A stretch of DNA of 64,000 nucleotides from positions 186,001-250,000 of the forward strand of contig JAGWXD010000001.1 in the NCBI GenBank assembly GCA_018970085.1, read 5' to 3'. Both the position numbers and the translations under genes were made by a program. Below the pieces are notes generated by a model. The model saw only the letters and a list, made by a program, of their open reading frames with translations, was not told the DNA's origin and did no database searches. Within the stretch, counting starts at the first letter, position 1. Every line of letters begins with the position of its first letter. This document shows positions 46,935 through 57,288 of this stretch, piece after piece. The stretch comes from Cyanobacteria bacterium REEB459 (GTDB lineage: Bacteria > Cyanobacteriota > Cyanobacteriia > Phormidesmidales > Phormidesmidaceae).

Positions 46935-47070
46935 CTGCTATGGTTAGTATAAAAGGCTCGACTAGTAAGTGGAGTTCGGTATAGGAATCTACAGGGGAGG
47001 AAAATCGATAAGGTTGATTCACCTGCTTTAATATTCCCCCAGGATGACCCCCAATCATCAGCGAACTGTT

Positions 47071-47104
47071 AAAAAAAATAGAAAGTCAGGAAACCATGAC
47101 TTTC
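47071..47104 (-). terminator. Rho-independent terminator of the HTH gene
   Basis: On the minus strand GAAAGTCA (47104-47097) pairs with TGACTTTC (47088-47081), followed by TATTTTTTTT. Only 7 bases separate it from the stop codon of the HTH gene. Confidence 0.88.
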
Positions 47105-47111
47105 ATCCAGA

Positions 47112-47750
47112 TCAGCCCCCGGCCTCAAGGAGACTGACCCGGGCCCGATGAAGCAGGCGATCTCCCTGGCGATAGCCCGGATAGCGAATCCGAACCCGCT
47201 GCCCCGGCTGCAAAGTCCCCTCTAGGGGCTGGTGTAGGCGAGGATCGTAGGTGGCCTCCGCCCCCACCGTGCCAATGGCGCTCACCTGCCAACTGGCCAG
47301 CAATAGCTGCCAGGGTTGGCAGAGGGGAATTAACCGGCTAGCGGGCAGGGTTGGATTGTGCTGAGCAGCATAGACCGCCGCCGGCCATTGCAGTAGCCAG
47401 GGTTCCAGCAACGCCATGGCCTGGTCTTGAAACTGCTGCACCAGGGCCGAATCGCTGCCAGCGCCTCTGGCAGCAGCCTCCAGATCGGGGCCTGAGACAG
47501 GATTAGAGGTCTCTAAATCGGCCTCTGAATCGACAAAATAATCAATTAACTCCGCCGTCGTGGTACCCAGCACCCGGCTGAGACGCTGAACCCGGTCCAC
47601 CCGCAAGCCACCTAGCTGGCCCTGGCGTAATCGGTCGACCGTGACCCGAGGCACTGCCGCAGCCTGGCAAAGGGCCCGATAGCTGGTCAGGCCAGCCCTC
47701 TGCATCAGCCTTTGTAAACGGGGGCTCAAATCGCAGCGTTTACCGGTCAT
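47112..47750 (-). CDS. XRE-type HTH protein with a GrpE-like C-terminus
   Basis: 212 residues. The N-terminal helix-turn-helix (SPRLQRLMQRAGLTSYRALCQAAAVPRVTVDRLRQG, residues 9-44) is followed by a middle helical stretch and a C-terminal GQRVRIRYPGYRQGDRLLHRARVSLLE. That tail resembles the beta domain of GrpE nucleotide-exchange factors in cyanobacteria (x-V-R-x-P-G-Y-x-x-x-x-x-L-L-x-R-A-x-V). A DNA-binding/GrpE-like fusion is known in this phylum but its role is unclear. It is divergent from the SpoIID gene with 53 bases between start codons. Confidence 0.75.
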   Translation of the reverse strand: MTGKRCDLSPRLQRLMQRAGLTSYRALCQAAAVPRVTVDRLRQGQLGGLRVDRVQRLSRVLGTTTAELIDYFVDSEADLETSNPVSGPDLEAAARGAGSDSALVQQFQDQAMALLEPWLLQWPAAVYAAQHNPTLPASRLIPLCQPWQLLLASWQVSAIGTVGAEATYDPRLHQPLEGTLQPGQRVRIRYPGYRQGDRLLHRARVSLLEAGG

Positions 47751-47803
47751 GGGTACCCTTGTCTGAGGATAAAATGCTGTCCTAGAGTTGCAACAGCAGA
47801 TTA

Positions 47804-49486
47804 ATGCAAATTATAGCTTTGGCCAGAGACTGCTCCCCCCTTACCCTGGGGAGCCAGGGGAGGGAAGGAGCCCGGCGCTGCAAAGTAGCCCTGCTAGGGC
47901 TGAGCCTGACTGTAGGCTTGGGGCTACCAGGGGTCGCCCGGGCGGCCGCCAATCCAGCGATTGAGGTTGGCGTGGTCCAACGATTTGGAGAAAATCCCCA
48001 GAGCCGCCTGGTGCTGGAGGCCCTACCGGGCGATCGCCTCAGTCTCAGCTTTACCACCAAGGGCCAGCCCCAAACCCTGATAACGCCGCGGGTGGTGGTG
48101 GGAACCGCACCCGTGCCCCTACCCCAGGCCGATTTACAAGAACGGGTGGTTCTGAGTCAACATCGTAGTTTTGAAAGCGCCGAACACAGCGCCCAGGAGT
48201 GGCGGCAACGGGGTATTCAGGCTGAGATTGCCCAACCCCAAAGCTGGCAGGTATGGGCCAATCGCCAGGCTTACCCGACACCACTGCTGAGACGGCTATT
48301 GGTGAGTAATTTAAAAGCCCAGGGATTTGCAGGGGTTTACCTGGATAGTCAAGTGATCACCCAGGTATCTAGTAGTTTTTTTGAGGCGAATGGCAACCGC
48401 TACCATCGAGATCGCCTCAGTCTTGCCTCTCGTCAGGGGCAAATCCGCGTGCTTCAAGCCGGCGAGACCCGGGTTTATGGTGGTACTCTGCGCCTACAAC
48501 CCAACGCCTACGGCACCTTTACCCTGGTTAATCAGGTACCGATTGAAACCTACCTACGGGGAGTTGTACCCCACGAAATTGGTCCAGGGGCTCCAAGGGC
48601 CGCGATCTCGGCCCAAACTATCCTGGCCCGCACCTATGCCCTGAGAAATTTGCGCCGGTTTGCCATTGATCAATATCAACTCTGTGCCGATACCCAATGC
48701 CAGGTCTATCGGGGCCTGGGCGGCACAACTCAGGGGGCAGACCAGGCTATTCAGCTAACCCGTGGTCAGGTGCTGGTGTACCACAACGAACTGGCGGACG
48801 CCCTCTACTCCTCCACTACCGGGGGCGTGACCGCCGCCTTTAGTGACCTGTGGAATGGCCGCGATCGCCCCTACCTCAAGCCCGTGGTGGACTCAGTCAG
48901 GGGCATTTGGAATCTGGCTCGTCAACCCCTTAACCTGGAACCCAGTTTCAAGGCCTTTATTGCCCTCCGCCAGGGCTTTAATGAAGAGGGCTGGAAGCTA
49001 TTTCGCTGGCGCTACGACAGCACCCTGGCGGCGATCACTGCCGATCTGAGACAGTTCCTGCAAAGCCAGCAAGACCCCCGGGCAGACCTGCAGCAGGTAG
49101 CGAGGATGGCCGTGGCAAGACGGTCCCTGTCAGGACGGGTGCAGACCCTGGATATAGAGACGGACCGGGGCCAGGTACGACTGGAAAAAGATGAAATTGT
49201 CAGAGCCCTATCGGCTCCCCGCAGTCTGCTATTTTACCTGGAGCCCATGTATCAGGAACCTGCCAATAGCTCTGGGACCCCTACCGCCACCCTGATTGGC
49301 TACAGTTTTGTCGGGGGGGGCTGGGGTCACGGGGTGGGACTCAGCCAGACCGGTGCCTATCGCCTGGCTAACCTGGGCTGGAGTTATCCCCGCATTTTGC
49401 AGTTTTACTATCCTGGCACAGCCCTACAGCCGATTCGGTCCGATCTTACCTTCTGGCGAGATCCTCTGGGTTCGGCTTCTAAGTAG
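47804..49486 (+). CDS. SpoIID/LytB domain protein
   Basis: 560 residues, secreted: hydrophobic segment VALLGLSLTVGLGLPGVARA near residues 28-47. The SpoIID domain (peptidoglycan amidase/lytic transglycosylase-like) shows GTLRLQPN, YLRGVVPHEIG, AISAQTILARTYAL and the GWGHGVGLSQTGAYRLA block at the C-terminus. These are the family's catalytic-site regions. In non-sporulating cyanobacteria the role is cell-wall remodelling, not sporulation. Convergent with the GH57 gene. Confidence 0.9.
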   Translation: MQIIALARDCSPLTLGSQGREGARRCKVALLGLSLTVGLGLPGVARAAANPAIEVGVVQRFGENPQSRLVLEALPGDRLSLSFTTKGQPQTLITPRVVVGTAPVPLPQADLQERVVLSQHRSFESAEHSAQEWRQRGIQAEIAQPQSWQVWANRQAYPTPLLRRLLVSNLKAQGFAGVYLDSQVITQVSSSFFEANGNRYHRDRLSLASRQGQIRVLQAGETRVYGGTLRLQPNAYGTFTLVNQVPIETYLRGVVPHEIGPGAPRAAISAQTILARTYALRNLRRFAIDQYQLCADTQCQVYRGLGGTTQGADQAIQLTRGQVLVYHNELADALYSSTTGGVTAAFSDLWNGRDRPYLKPVVDSVRGIWNLARQPLNLEPSFKAFIALRQGFNEEGWKLFRWRYDSTLAAITADLRQFLQSQQDPRADLQQVARMAVARRSLSGRVQTLDIETDRGQVRLEKDEIVRALSAPRSLLFYLEPMYQEPANSSGTPTATLIGYSFVGGGWGHGVGLSQTGAYRLANLGWSYPRILQFYYPGTALQPIRSDLTFWRDPLGSASK

Positions 49487-49500
49487 GAACTAATGAGGAA

Positions 49501-51090
49501 TTAAAGGGGGCGATAGGTGCGGTAATTAATGTTAGGGAAGATATTGTCTACCGCCTCTACCTTCTCCAGCCAGCCAGAGTCGATCTTGCCGCGCAAAATA
49601 TCGTCCCAGAGCTTTTGGAAGCGCATCAGGTGCGATCGGGTCCGGCGCACCGCGTAGGGAACCATGGTGCCCGTCCGCATGATGAAGGCCCAATCGGAGG
49701 ACTGAGCCAGCAGCAACTCCCGGGCCGCCTGATTCAGGGCCCGCCATTCTAGCTCATCGGCAGGCTCTCGTCTGGCTAGATCAATCATGCGTTCTGCCGC
49801 CTTGTGCAGGTGGGGATAGATCCAGGAATTGGTCTCGTTTAACCAGTATTCATGGAAACCCTTATAGCCCCAACTGGACTGGGAGGGCCGACACACCTGC
49901 TGGGTGGGATGGGCCCGCAGGTAATCGGCCAAGTGGGTCATTTCGTAAGTGCTCTGGTCATGCCAGCTCTTGCGGAAGAGATAATCCAGGAACCAGGGGC
50001 CTTCGTACCACCAGTGACCAAACAGCTCAGCATCGTAGGGAGAAACAATAATCGGCGGCCGCTGCATCAGATTATGCAGGTGGTTGACCTGTTGCTCCCG
50101 ATTGTACATAAAGTTACCGGCATGTTCCGCCGCTTTTTCCTTGGCCCAGTAGGGATCGTAGAGATCTTTATCGGATAGGCCCAAGCCCTTGCCGGTAATC
50201 TTGTGGTACTTAATGCCCACATTTTTCCGCTGGCCATTGGGCATAACGTAGGGCTTGATGTACTCGTACTCCGCATCCCACCCCAGGTCACGGTAGAACT
50301 CACGATATTCGGGAGCGCCCGGGTAACCCACCTGGGAGGACCACACCTGCTGGGAAGACTCGTGGTCTCGACCAAAGGCCGCCACTCCGGTTTCGGTAAA
50401 GATCGGGGCGTAGGAGCCAAAGCGGGGGCGGGGGCGAGCATAGAGAATGCCGTGGCCATCGGTGAGGAAATAGCGCAGGCCAGCGTCCGCCACCATCCGT
50501 TCCAGACCCTCGTAGTAGGCGCACTCCGGCAACCAGATACCCGAGGGGAGGCACCCAAAGGTGTCCTGATAATGCTCCACAGCCACCTGAATCTGGGCCC
50601 ACACCGCTTCCGGGTACATCTTCATCAGGGGCAGGTAACCGTGGGTAGCGCCACAGGTAATAATTTCCAGGTTATTGGTCTGCTGGTATTGCTTAAAGGC
50701 TGTCACCAGATCGCCGCTGTAGCTCTCCCACACCTGGCGGACATGGTTAAATTCCTGGGCGTAGGTTTCTGCCAGGTAGCGCAGGTGACCATGGTGGGTA
50801 TGGCGCTCCACCTCCAGTTCGGTTAGCTCCTCCAGTTGGGCCAGGTGGGCATCGAAGCGCTCCTGCAGCAAGGGATCCCGCAGCATGGAAACCAGCGGCG
50901 GGGTCATGCTCATGGTCAACTTGAAATCAATGCCGTCCCGCTTCAGCCCCTCAAACATGGTAAGCAGGGGAATGTAGGTTTCGATGATAGCCTCGTAGAG
51001 CCACTCTTCCTCCAGCACATAGTCACTTTCGGGATGGCGGACGTAGGGCAAGTGGGCATGGAGAACCAGGGCGAGATATCCGATAGCCAT
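49501..51090 (-). CDS. GH57 1,4-alpha-glucan branching enzyme
   Basis: Glycoside hydrolase family 57, 529 residues from MAIGYLALVLHAHLPY. The nucleophile Glu is in WLPECAYYEG and the acid/base Asp in VSPYDAELFGHWW; the C-terminal DUF1957 helical domain is complete (SSWGYKGFHEYWLNE). These features match GH57 branching enzymes, which introduce alpha-1,6 branches in glycogen; alpha-amylase-like activities exist in the same family. An in-frame upstream start at 51123 adds only a non-conserved leader. Confidence 0.9.
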   Translation of the reverse strand: MAIGYLALVLHAHLPYVRHPESDYVLEEEWLYEAIIETYIPLLTMFEGLKRDGIDFKLTMSMTPPLVSMLRDPLLQERFDAHLAQLEELTELEVERHTHHGHLRYLAETYAQEFNHVRQVWESYSGDLVTAFKQYQQTNNLEIITCGATHGYLPLMKMYPEAVWAQIQVAVEHYQDTFGCLPSGIWLPECAYYEGLERMVADAGLRYFLTDGHGILYARPRPRFGSYAPIFTETGVAAFGRDHESSQQVWSSQVGYPGAPEYREFYRDLGWDAEYEYIKPYVMPNGQRKNVGIKYHKITGKGLGLSDKDLYDPYWAKEKAAEHAGNFMYNREQQVNHLHNLMQRPPIIVSPYDAELFGHWWYEGPWFLDYLFRKSWHDQSTYEMTHLADYLRAHPTQQVCRPSQSSWGYKGFHEYWLNETNSWIYPHLHKAAERMIDLARREPADELEWRALNQAARELLLAQSSDWAFIMRTGTMVPYAVRRTRSHLMRFQKLWDDILRGKIDSGWLEKVEAVDNIFPNINYRTYRPL

Positions 51091-51351
51091 AGGGGTGGTA
51101 GGAGGAAACGAAGAGCAACTCAATAGGAGTCATTGAAAAGATTTTACGGCAAAACCTAAACACTACCTAAACACTAAAAATTATGTAATTTGTATCCGTT
51201 ACCCATCCCTGGGTTTTCAGCGGAGCTGCTCTTAAGGCTGCCGCCTCCAGGGCAGAAAAGACTCCTAATTGGGGCTTCCCAGCTGGAGAGAAAATCACAG
51301 TACAATACAATGCATAAAATTCTTTTGATTAATCCATCTGCAGGAACGGCT

Positions 51352-51819
51352 ATGGCATTGCTGACAACCGGTAAATCTTTCATTCGAGATGTGGAAACCC
51401 AAGCCGCTGTTGCTGTTCGCATGCCCCTGGAAGGGGGCTTTGAAGGGCGCTATGAGCGGCGCTTAAAGGCCAGTGGTTACGAAATTTTAAAATTGACGGC
51501 GCGAGGACTGGGTGATCTCTCAGCCTACCTCACTGACGTCCACGGCATCCGGCCCCCCCACCTGGGTAAGAAAACCATTGGTAACCAGGCGGCCGTGGGA
51601 TATACCTACTTTATCCCCCCGCTGCTTACCTACCGCCTGGAGACCATGGCTCCCCAGGCCAAGGGCATGGTGCTATGGCTAATTGAGGGCCACATTTTAT
51701 CTCGGCAAGAAATTGCCTACCTGGTGAATTTACCCAGCCAAGAGCCCCGGGTAAAGCTAGTGGTAGAAATGGGAGGAGAGCGTTACTTTAGCTGGGAACC
51801 ACTGACCAATTTTCTGTAG
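51352..51819 (+). CDS. ndhN: NADH dehydrogenase-like complex subunit N
   Basis: Cyanobacteria/plant-specific NDH-1 subunit on the cytoplasmic side near the ferredoxin docking arm. 155 residues starting MALLTTGKSFIRDVE; family blocks EGRYERRLKASGYEIL, TARGLGDLSAYLT, GYTYFIPPLLTYRLE and EGHILSRQEIAYL. The ATG at 51352 follows CAGGAA; the frame is open much farther upstream but those residues are not NdhN. ldpA follows 23 bases later. Confidence 0.95.
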   Translation: MALLTTGKSFIRDVETQAAVAVRMPLEGGFEGRYERRLKASGYEILKLTARGLGDLSAYLTDVHGIRPPHLGKKTIGNQAAVGYTYFIPPLLTYRLETMAPQAKGMVLWLIEGHILSRQEIAYLVNLPSQEPRVKLVVEMGGERYFSWEPLTNFL

Positions 51820-51842
51820 TTTTTACCCATCTTGACGTCCCA

Positions 51843-52946
51843 TTGACTGCCCCGGCAAATTTGGTAAACCATCCAGCCCGTCCCCTGCGATCGCTGAAAG
51901 CCGGTCAATGGGTCAAGCTGATCTGCGGAGCCAGCTACCAGGATATGCCAGCGATTCGATCGCTGGTGATGATCTATACCCTGGCGGGGGTAGACTGCAT
52001 CGATCTGGCCGCCGACCCGGCGGTTGTGACTGCCGCTCGCCAGGGTTTGGCCGATGCTCAGGTGGACCTGAACAGCCCGGATCGCCCTTGGCTGATGATT
52101 AGCCTTAACGATGGAGAAGACCCCCACTTTCGTAAGGCCAGCTTTGATCCCACCGCTTGCCCTGAGACTTGTCCCCGGCCCTGTCTCACCATTTGCCCTA
52201 CCGCCGCCATTGACCTGACCGAGCCCGCCCGATCCGGTGTGCTACCCCAACTCTGCTACGGCTGTGGTCGTTGTATGACCATCTGCCCGGTGGGCCATAT
52301 TGTTGCCCAGTCCCACCAGGTTAGCCCCGAGGCCTTGCCCCCCGAGCTCTGGAGTCAGATCGATGCCATTGAAATTCATACTCAAACTGGCCAGGAACGC
52401 AACTTCCAGCAGCTCTGGCAGCGGCTCCAACCCTGGCTCGGCAATCTCAAGCTGATTTCCATTAGCTGTCCCGATCATCCCCAGGTGGTGGAGTACCTAC
52501 ACCATCTCTATGCCGCCATGGCTCCCCTTACCCTTCCCCTGATCTGGCAAACCGATGGTCGGCCCATGAGTGGCGATCTGGGTAAGGGCACCACCCATGC
52601 CACCCTGCGCCTGGCCGAAAAGATCCTGGCGGCCAACCTGCCGGGGTATGTGCAGCTAGCGGGGGGCACCAACCACCATACGGTTAGAAAAATGTTAGAT
52701 CTGGGCCTGGTGCGATCGCCCCACCCAGCGATGGCCATCGCCCCCCCTCCCAACTCCCCAGACGGTGTTCCCACCATTGCTGGGATTGCCTATGGCAGCT
52801 ATGCCCGGACCCTGATTATGCCGACGATGGAAGTAGACGATAGTAGCCATACCAGTCCAGATATCCTGGGCCAAAAACTACGGCAAGCTCGCTGGTTAGT
52901 TGGACAGCTAAAATATAGAAATGTTGAAGAGTTTGTAGATTTATAG
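51843..52946 (+). CDS. ldpA: LdpA, iron-sulfur circadian input protein
   Basis: Light-dependent-period protein that senses redox state for the clock in Synechococcus. 367 residues with 4Fe-4S motifs [14 protein letters not shown] and [12 protein letters not shown] in the centre, an N-terminal [19 protein letters not shown] part that matches LdpA, and the LdpA C-terminal domain. The start appears to be TTG at 51843; no clear ribosome binding site is seen, but upstream of it the frame would run into ndhN. ndhN-ldpA adjacency is conserved in many cyanobacteria. Confidence 0.92.
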   Translation: MTAPANLVNHPARPLRSLKAGQWVKLICGASYQDMPAIRSLVMIYTLAGVDCIDLAADPAVVTAARQGLADAQVDLNSPDRPWLMISLNDGEDPHFRKASFDPTACPETCPRPCLTICPTAAIDLTEPARSGVLPQLCYGCGRCMTICPVGHIVAQSHQVSPEALPPELWSQIDAIEIHTQTGQERNFQQLWQRLQPWLGNLKLISISCPDHPQVVEYLHHLYAAMAPLTLPLIWQTDGRPMSGDLGKGTTHATLRLAEKILAANLPGYVQLAGGTNHHTVRKMLDLGLVRSPHPAMAIAPPPNSPDGVPTIAGIAYGSYARTLIMPTMEVDDSSHTSPDILGQKLRQARWLVGQLKYRNVEEFVDL

Positions 52947-52992
52947 TCGGCCCTTGTCCCCCTCTCCCCTGCCGCAACCCCTAAACTTCTCT

Positions 52993-54831
52993 ATGGTTAG
53001 CGATCACAGCCAACGGTTTCCAGATTTTGACGCTTCCCCCAGTTCCGCCTCCAGCCATGCCCCTGAGAGTCCATCTAACCTTGCGGAGGGCCCTGACCAG
53101 ACGGCGCATCCCACCGATGATCTGGACCAACTTCTCAGTATCTTGCCCCTACCCCTGGGTCGGAAATTAGCGACCCATCCCCAACGTCATAACCTGGTAG
53201 AGGTCATTCTCGACCTGGGTCGATTACCGGAAGCCCGCTTTTTTGTCGGGGCAGAGTACCTGGCGGAGGTGCCGGTTAGCCACGCCGACCTGGAGCACTG
53301 CATCCAGAGGGTAGGGACCTTTGGCGACGATAACCGGGCGGGTATTGAGAAAACCCTGCATCGCATCAGCGCTATGCGTAATCGTTCCGGCTTAATCATT
53401 GGCCTTACCTGTCGGGTAGGTCGAGCTGTGTTTGGCACTATCGGCATGATCCGGGACCTGGTGGAAACCGGTAAATCGATTTTAATGTTGGGTCGGCCGG
53501 GGGTAGGAAAAACCACCGCCCTGCGAGAAATTGCCCGGGTACTGGCAGATGACCTGGAAAAACGGGTGGTCATCATTGACACTTCCAATGAAATTGCTGG
53601 CGATGGAGACATTCCCCATCCGGCCATTGGTCGAGCCCGGCGGATGCAAGTCGCCCATCCCGAGGAGCAACACCGGGTGATGATTGAGGCCGTCGAAAAC
53701 CATATGCCCGAGGTCATCGTCATTGATGAGATCGGCACTGAATTGGAGGCCCTAGCCGCCCGTACCATCGCCGAGCGGGGGGTGCAACTGGTGGGTACTG
53801 CCCATGGTAACCGGCTAGAAAATCTGGTGAAAAATCCCACCCTCTCCGACCTGATCGGCGGTATTCAGTCGGTTACCCTGGGAGACGAAGAAGCTCGCCG
53901 TCGCGGTAGTCAGAAAAGCGTACTGGAGCGCAAGGCCCCTCCCACCTTTGACATTGCCATCGAAATGCTCGAGCGGCAGCGATGGGCTATTCACGACGAC
54001 GTCAGTCTGACCATTGACAATCTCTTGCGAGGGCGGCAGCCTGGACTGCAAATCCGTGCTCTGGACGATCAGCAAAAGGTGGTGATTACCCACGAATTGC
54101 CCAGTTCAGGGCGGGAGGTGAACCGGCCATCCCGGTTGGGTCTGGGTTGGCGATCAACGGGGCAGATGGTACCGTTACCGGTCTCCCAACCTCCCCTCAG
54201 GATCTATGGCGATTCCAACTCCGCCACCCTTCCCAGTACTGCCTCCAGTGCTGCCCTGGAGGAACCCGATAGCCGGTTTGGTGATCTGCTGGAGCAAACC
54301 CCCACCTCCCCCCGGGTCGGTCCCAATGGGGAAGATGTCCTGCGGCTCTATCCCTACGGCATTAGCCGTTACCACCTCGATCGCCTGATTCAGACCCTGC
54401 ACCTACCGGTAATCCTCACTAAGGATCTCGATAGCGCCGATGCAATCCTAGCTTTGCGGTCCCACGGTAAAGGTCAGTCTAAACTCCGGCACATAGCCGA
54501 GGGACGGCATCTGCCCGTCCACCTGGTCAAGTCCAATAGTATTCCCCAAATTACCCGAGCCCTACAGCGTTTGCTCGATTTAGAAGATGACCCCACCAGC
54601 CTGAATCTGGATATTTTTAGCCGTAGTGGCGCTGATGATGAGTTAGAAGCCCTGGAGGAAGCCCGTCTAGCGGTGGAGCAAATCGTCATTCCCAAGGGGC
54701 AACCGGTAGAACTTCTGCCCCGGTCCGCCCCTATTCGCAAGATGCAGCATGAGCTGGCAGAACACTACCGGCTGAAGTCCCTCAGCTGCGGAGAAGAGCC
54801 CCATCGGCGGCTGCGCATCTATCCAGCCTGA
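52993..54831 (+). CDS. R3H/AAA ATPase, Ycf45-like (SpoIIIAA-related)
   Basis: 612 residues. N-terminal region, then the AAA domain with Walker [32 protein letters not shown], Walker [14 protein letters not shown] and GTAHGN; this resembles SpoIIIAA and plastid Ycf45. The C-terminal part ends with an R3H-type nucleic-acid motif ([17 protein letters not shown]). ATG at 52993 is preferred to a TTG at 52954. Function unknown; RNA or DNA binding is inferred from R3H. It follows ldpA by 46 bases. Confidence 0.88.
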   Translation: MVSDHSQRFPDFDASPSSASSHAPESPSNLAEGPDQTAHPTDDLDQLLSILPLPLGRKLATHPQRHNLVEVILDLGRLPEARFFVGAEYLAEVPVSHADLEHCIQRVGTFGDDNRAGIEKTLHRISAMRNRSGLIIGLTCRVGRAVFGTIGMIRDLVETGKSILMLGRPGVGKTTALREIARVLADDLEKRVVIIDTSNEIAGDGDIPHPAIGRARRMQVAHPEEQHRVMIEAVENHMPEVIVIDEIGTELEALAARTIAERGVQLVGTAHGNRLENLVKNPTLSDLIGGIQSVTLGDEEARRRGSQKSVLERKAPPTFDIAIEMLERQRWAIHDDVSLTIDNLLRGRQPGLQIRALDDQQKVVITHELPSSGREVNRPSRLGLGWRSTGQMVPLPVSQPPLRIYGDSNSATLPSTASSAALEEPDSRFGDLLEQTPTSPRVGPNGEDVLRLYPYGISRYHLDRLIQTLHLPVILTKDLDSADAILALRSHGKGQSKLRHIAEGRHLPVHLVKSNSIPQITRALQRLLDLEDDPTSLNLDIFSRSGADDELEALEEARLAVEQIVIPKGQPVELLPRSAPIRKMQHELAEHYRLKSLSCGEEPHRRLRIYPA

Positions 54832-54970
54832 GGGCCAGCGCCTGAGGGGCTCCCGGGGATTACTGCCGAGAGCCTGGGACAGGTACGGTAAAGATATAAA
54901 ATAAATTTACTTGAATGACATCAAGCCCATTTGCCCTGTCCTTCATCTTTGACCTTTTGCCAAAAAAACT

Positions 54971-55372
54971 ATGAAAGCCTTCCTTGCTCGTCTTGTTGCC
55001 CTGGTGTTAGTGGCTGTGATTGGCCTGACCGGGTGTAGTGCTGGCACCAGTGGCCAACTGACTGGGGACTACCGCCAGGATACCTTAATGCTTGTAAACA
55101 GCCTCAGAACTGCCATCAGCCTGGCTGATGACGACCCCGCCAAGGCCGAAGCTCAGGCTGAGGCCAAGGTCATTATTAGTGATTTCGCCTCTCGATATCG
55201 GCGCGATGAATCAGTCGCCAGCTTGAGTTCCTTTACCACCATGCGCACAGCCCTTAATGCCCTGGCTGGTCACTATAGCTCCTATCCCAATCGCCCCCTG
55301 CCTGAAAAACTCAAAACCCGCATCGAACAAGAACTGAAGCAGGTGGAAGGGGCCTTAAATCGGGGCGCTTAA
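54971..55372 (+). CDS. psb27: photosystem II assembly lipoprotein Psb27
   Basis: Lumenal lipoprotein that binds CP43 during PSII assembly and repair. Signal peptide with lipobox LTGC (Cys22), then GDYRQDTLMLVNSLR, EAKVIISDFASRYRR and the family-typical SSFTTMRTALNALAGHYSSYPNRPLP. 133 residues. The lipid anchor depends on lspA, which is also in this window. Confidence 0.96.
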   Translation: MKAFLARLVALVLVAVIGLTGCSAGTSGQLTGDYRQDTLMLVNSLRTAISLADDDPAKAEAQAEAKVIISDFASRYRRDESVASLSSFTTMRTALNALAGHYSSYPNRPLPEKLKTRIEQELKQVEGALNRGA

Positions 55373-55405
55373 GGGGTCATGGGAGGGCTGGGGCGATGGC
55401 GATCG

Positions 55406-55627
55406 CTAAAACTCCAGGTTTTCTCGATAAAGGTCCTTCACCAGGTGATCTAGGGATTGCTCTGGGCAACACTCGGCCAGGGCATAGAAAGCCTCTAAGA
55501 GCTTAGCAGCACTATCCCCCAGCATGGGACTCAAGGTCCACACGTCTTGCACCCAGTCCTGGGGGTCGATGTCATCAAAAATCATCCGTTCTAGCAGGCG
55601 TTGGGCTTCGACTTTAGAAATGGCCAT
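55406..55627 (-). CDS. small hypothetical protein
   Basis: 73 residues, acidic, helical, no membrane segment: [15 protein letters not shown], then [14 protein letters not shown] and a C-terminal [19 protein letters not shown]. Codon usage and start look genuine and it does not overlap a gene on the other strand. I do not recognise a named family. It is oriented opposite to psb27 and rpsN. Confidence 0.6.
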   Translation of the reverse strand: MAISKVEAQRLLERMIFDDIDPQDWVQDVWTLSPMLGDSAAKLLEAFYALAECCPEQSLDHLVKDLYRENLEF

Positions 55628-55747
55628 AGGGAAAACTGGGGTAGGGAGTGGGGCAGTTTCTGGGTGCTGGCTTTACAACCATCTGCCAGGTGCTATGATA
55701 ATAAGCTGTGTTTGAATTTTAAGCAGGTTACCGGACTTGGGGATGGC

Positions 55748-56050
55748 ATGGCTAAAAAAAGCATGATTGCGCGGGAACAAAAGCGAGAAAAACTGGTCGC
55801 TCAGTACGCCAAAAAACGGGCGGCACTGATTGAAGAGTTTGAAAATACTCAAAATCAGCAAGAAAGAATTGATATTCATCGCAAAATTCAGCAACTTCCC
55901 CGCAACAGTTCCCCTACCCGTCTGCACAACCGCTGCTGGATGACCGGCCGACCCCGGGGCTATTATCGAGATTTCGGTCTTTGCCGTAATAAGCTGCGAG
56001 AAATGGCTCACCAGGGTCTATTGCCCGGGGTGGTCAAATCCAGTTGGTAG
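55748..56050 (+). CDS. rpsN: 30S ribosomal protein S14
   Basis: 100-residue S14 of the zinc-free (C-minus) type: [17 protein letters not shown] at the N-terminus and [26 protein letters not shown] at the C-terminus, without the CxxC...CxxC knuckle. Starts at ATG 55748; the open frame extends upstream but is not conserved. Stand-alone, as in other cyanobacteria. Confidence 0.97.
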   Translation: MAKKSMIAREQKREKLVAQYAKKRAALIEEFENTQNQQERIDIHRKIQQLPRNSSPTRLHNRCWMTGRPRGYYRDFGLCRNKLREMAHQGLLPGVVKSSW

Positions 56051-56141
56051 GCGAGCTGGATAGTTACTACCGCTGCCTAGAAAACCCGTTAGCCAGTCCT
56101 GATCGGATTTGCATAGATGAATTTGCATAGATCACAAGCAT

Positions 56142-56489
56142 CTATAGGTCGAGGGTAATAGATCGACCGCAACAGCGATCAATGCCCAGGCGATCGCAGA
56201 GCAAGTCTCCCACCGCATTGGCCACGGTGAACTCGCCATAAAAACTATCGGAAAAATCAAAACTCTGTAACTCTGTTAAAATCGCCATCACCAGAGAACC
56301 CAGATCGTCTTCCCCTTCTAGCCGGTGGCGCACAAACACCTGGCTAACGCGCCTAGCAATGGCAACGTTAGCGGGTTCCGGCAGGTATTCAGCATTGAGC
56401 CAGGCCAGTAAGCGAGATTGCAGCCAATCCCCCTCCAGTTGAGGATTTTCCAGGGGAGGCAGGGTAATCGGAGTCAGGGGTTGGGCCAT
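56142..56489 (-). CDS. conserved-looking hypothetical protein
   Basis: 115 residues from ATG 56489: MAQPLTPITLPPLE, then an all-helical body (WLQSRLLAWLNAEYLPEPANVAIARRVSQVFVRHR and SLVMAILTELQSFDFSDSFYGEFTVANAVGDLLCDRLG) and a short Cys-containing tail. No signal or membrane segment. The domain layout is unlike the methyltransferase upstream. Family not recognised. The longer open frame running to 56762 overlaps the methyltransferase and is not preferred. Confidence 0.65.
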   Translation of the reverse strand: MAQPLTPITLPPLENPQLEGDWLQSRLLAWLNAEYLPEPANVAIARRVSQVFVRHRLEGEDDLGSLVMAILTELQSFDFSDSFYGEFTVANAVGDLLCDRLGIDRCCGRSITLDL

Positions 56490-56607
56490 GGTTGGTGTCT
56501 CCAGGGCGGGGTAGGGCCGTAACCTGGCCAGATCCAGCCAGACTTCTACTATAGCAGTCCCCCGACTGGCAACCTGCTCAGCCACCCCCAACCCTGGGCT
56601 AAGCAGG

Positions 56608-57243
56608 TTAATCTCCTGAGCCCGAAGTATCCTGGCGGCGCTGCAACCTGAGAAAGTGTTCTTCCCCAGCCCGGGCCGGGACTGAAACCGTGACCGGTTG
56701 CAGTTCAAGTACCTTAAAGTAGGGGCGGAAGATAGCCTGCAAATCCCCTGGAGTAATCCCAAAGGGGGGACATCCCTGGCGATTATGGGTAAAAAATACC
56801 CCCACCAATTCCCCTCCCGGGGTCAACAGGTCGGCCACCAGTTGGGCATAGGCGGAGCGTAGGCTGGGATCGAGGGCGCAAAAGCAGGTGTGTTCTACCA
56901 CATAGTCAAACTGTCCGGCCAGGTCTGGCACCAGGGTAAAAATATCCTGCTGCCGGAGGCTGAGGGGGAGTTGGGCGGCTTCGGCCTGTTGGGCCAGGGC
57001 CGCGATCGCCGAGGGGGCAAAATCCACCGCCGTTACCTGAAAGCCTTGACCAGCCAGTAGCAGAGCATCGTAACCCCGGCCCGCCCCCAAGACAATAGCC
57101 GCTGCCGGCAAGGGGGCAGGCTGACGGCTTACCCACCGCTGCAGAGCTGGGGCTGGCTGGCCTAAATCCCAGGCCGTGCGGCCCTGCTGATAGCGCTGTT
57201 CCCAGGCGGCGGCGCTGAGATCGGCTGGTTGGGGTGCGCTCAT
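56608..57243 (-). CDS. TPMT-like SAM-dependent methyltransferase
   Basis: 211 residues. WEQRYQQGRTAWDLGQPAPAL at the N-terminus and VLGAGRGYDALLLAGQGFQVTAVDFAPSA (SAM motif I) match the thiopurine S-methyltransferase (TPMT) family; FDYVVEHTCFCALDP carries the family's active-site segment. Bacterial members methylate thiols, selenium/tellurium species or halides; which one applies here is unknown. ATG 57243 (MSAPQ) fits the family; an earlier in-frame start at 57303 would overlap the divergent S66 gene. Confidence 0.85.
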   Translation of the reverse strand: MSAPQPADLSAAAWEQRYQQGRTAWDLGQPAPALQRWVSRQPAPLPAAAIVLGAGRGYDALLLAGQGFQVTAVDFAPSAIAALAQQAEAAQLPLSLRQQDIFTLVPDLAGQFDYVVEHTCFCALDPSLRSAYAQLVADLLTPGGELVGVFFTHNRQGCPPFGITPGDLQAIFRPYFKVLELQPVTVSVPARAGEEHFLRLQRRQDTSGSGD

Positions 57244-57288
57244 CGCTAACTCCGGTGTATGCTCTCCACAGAGTTTAGGATAGCGCCT

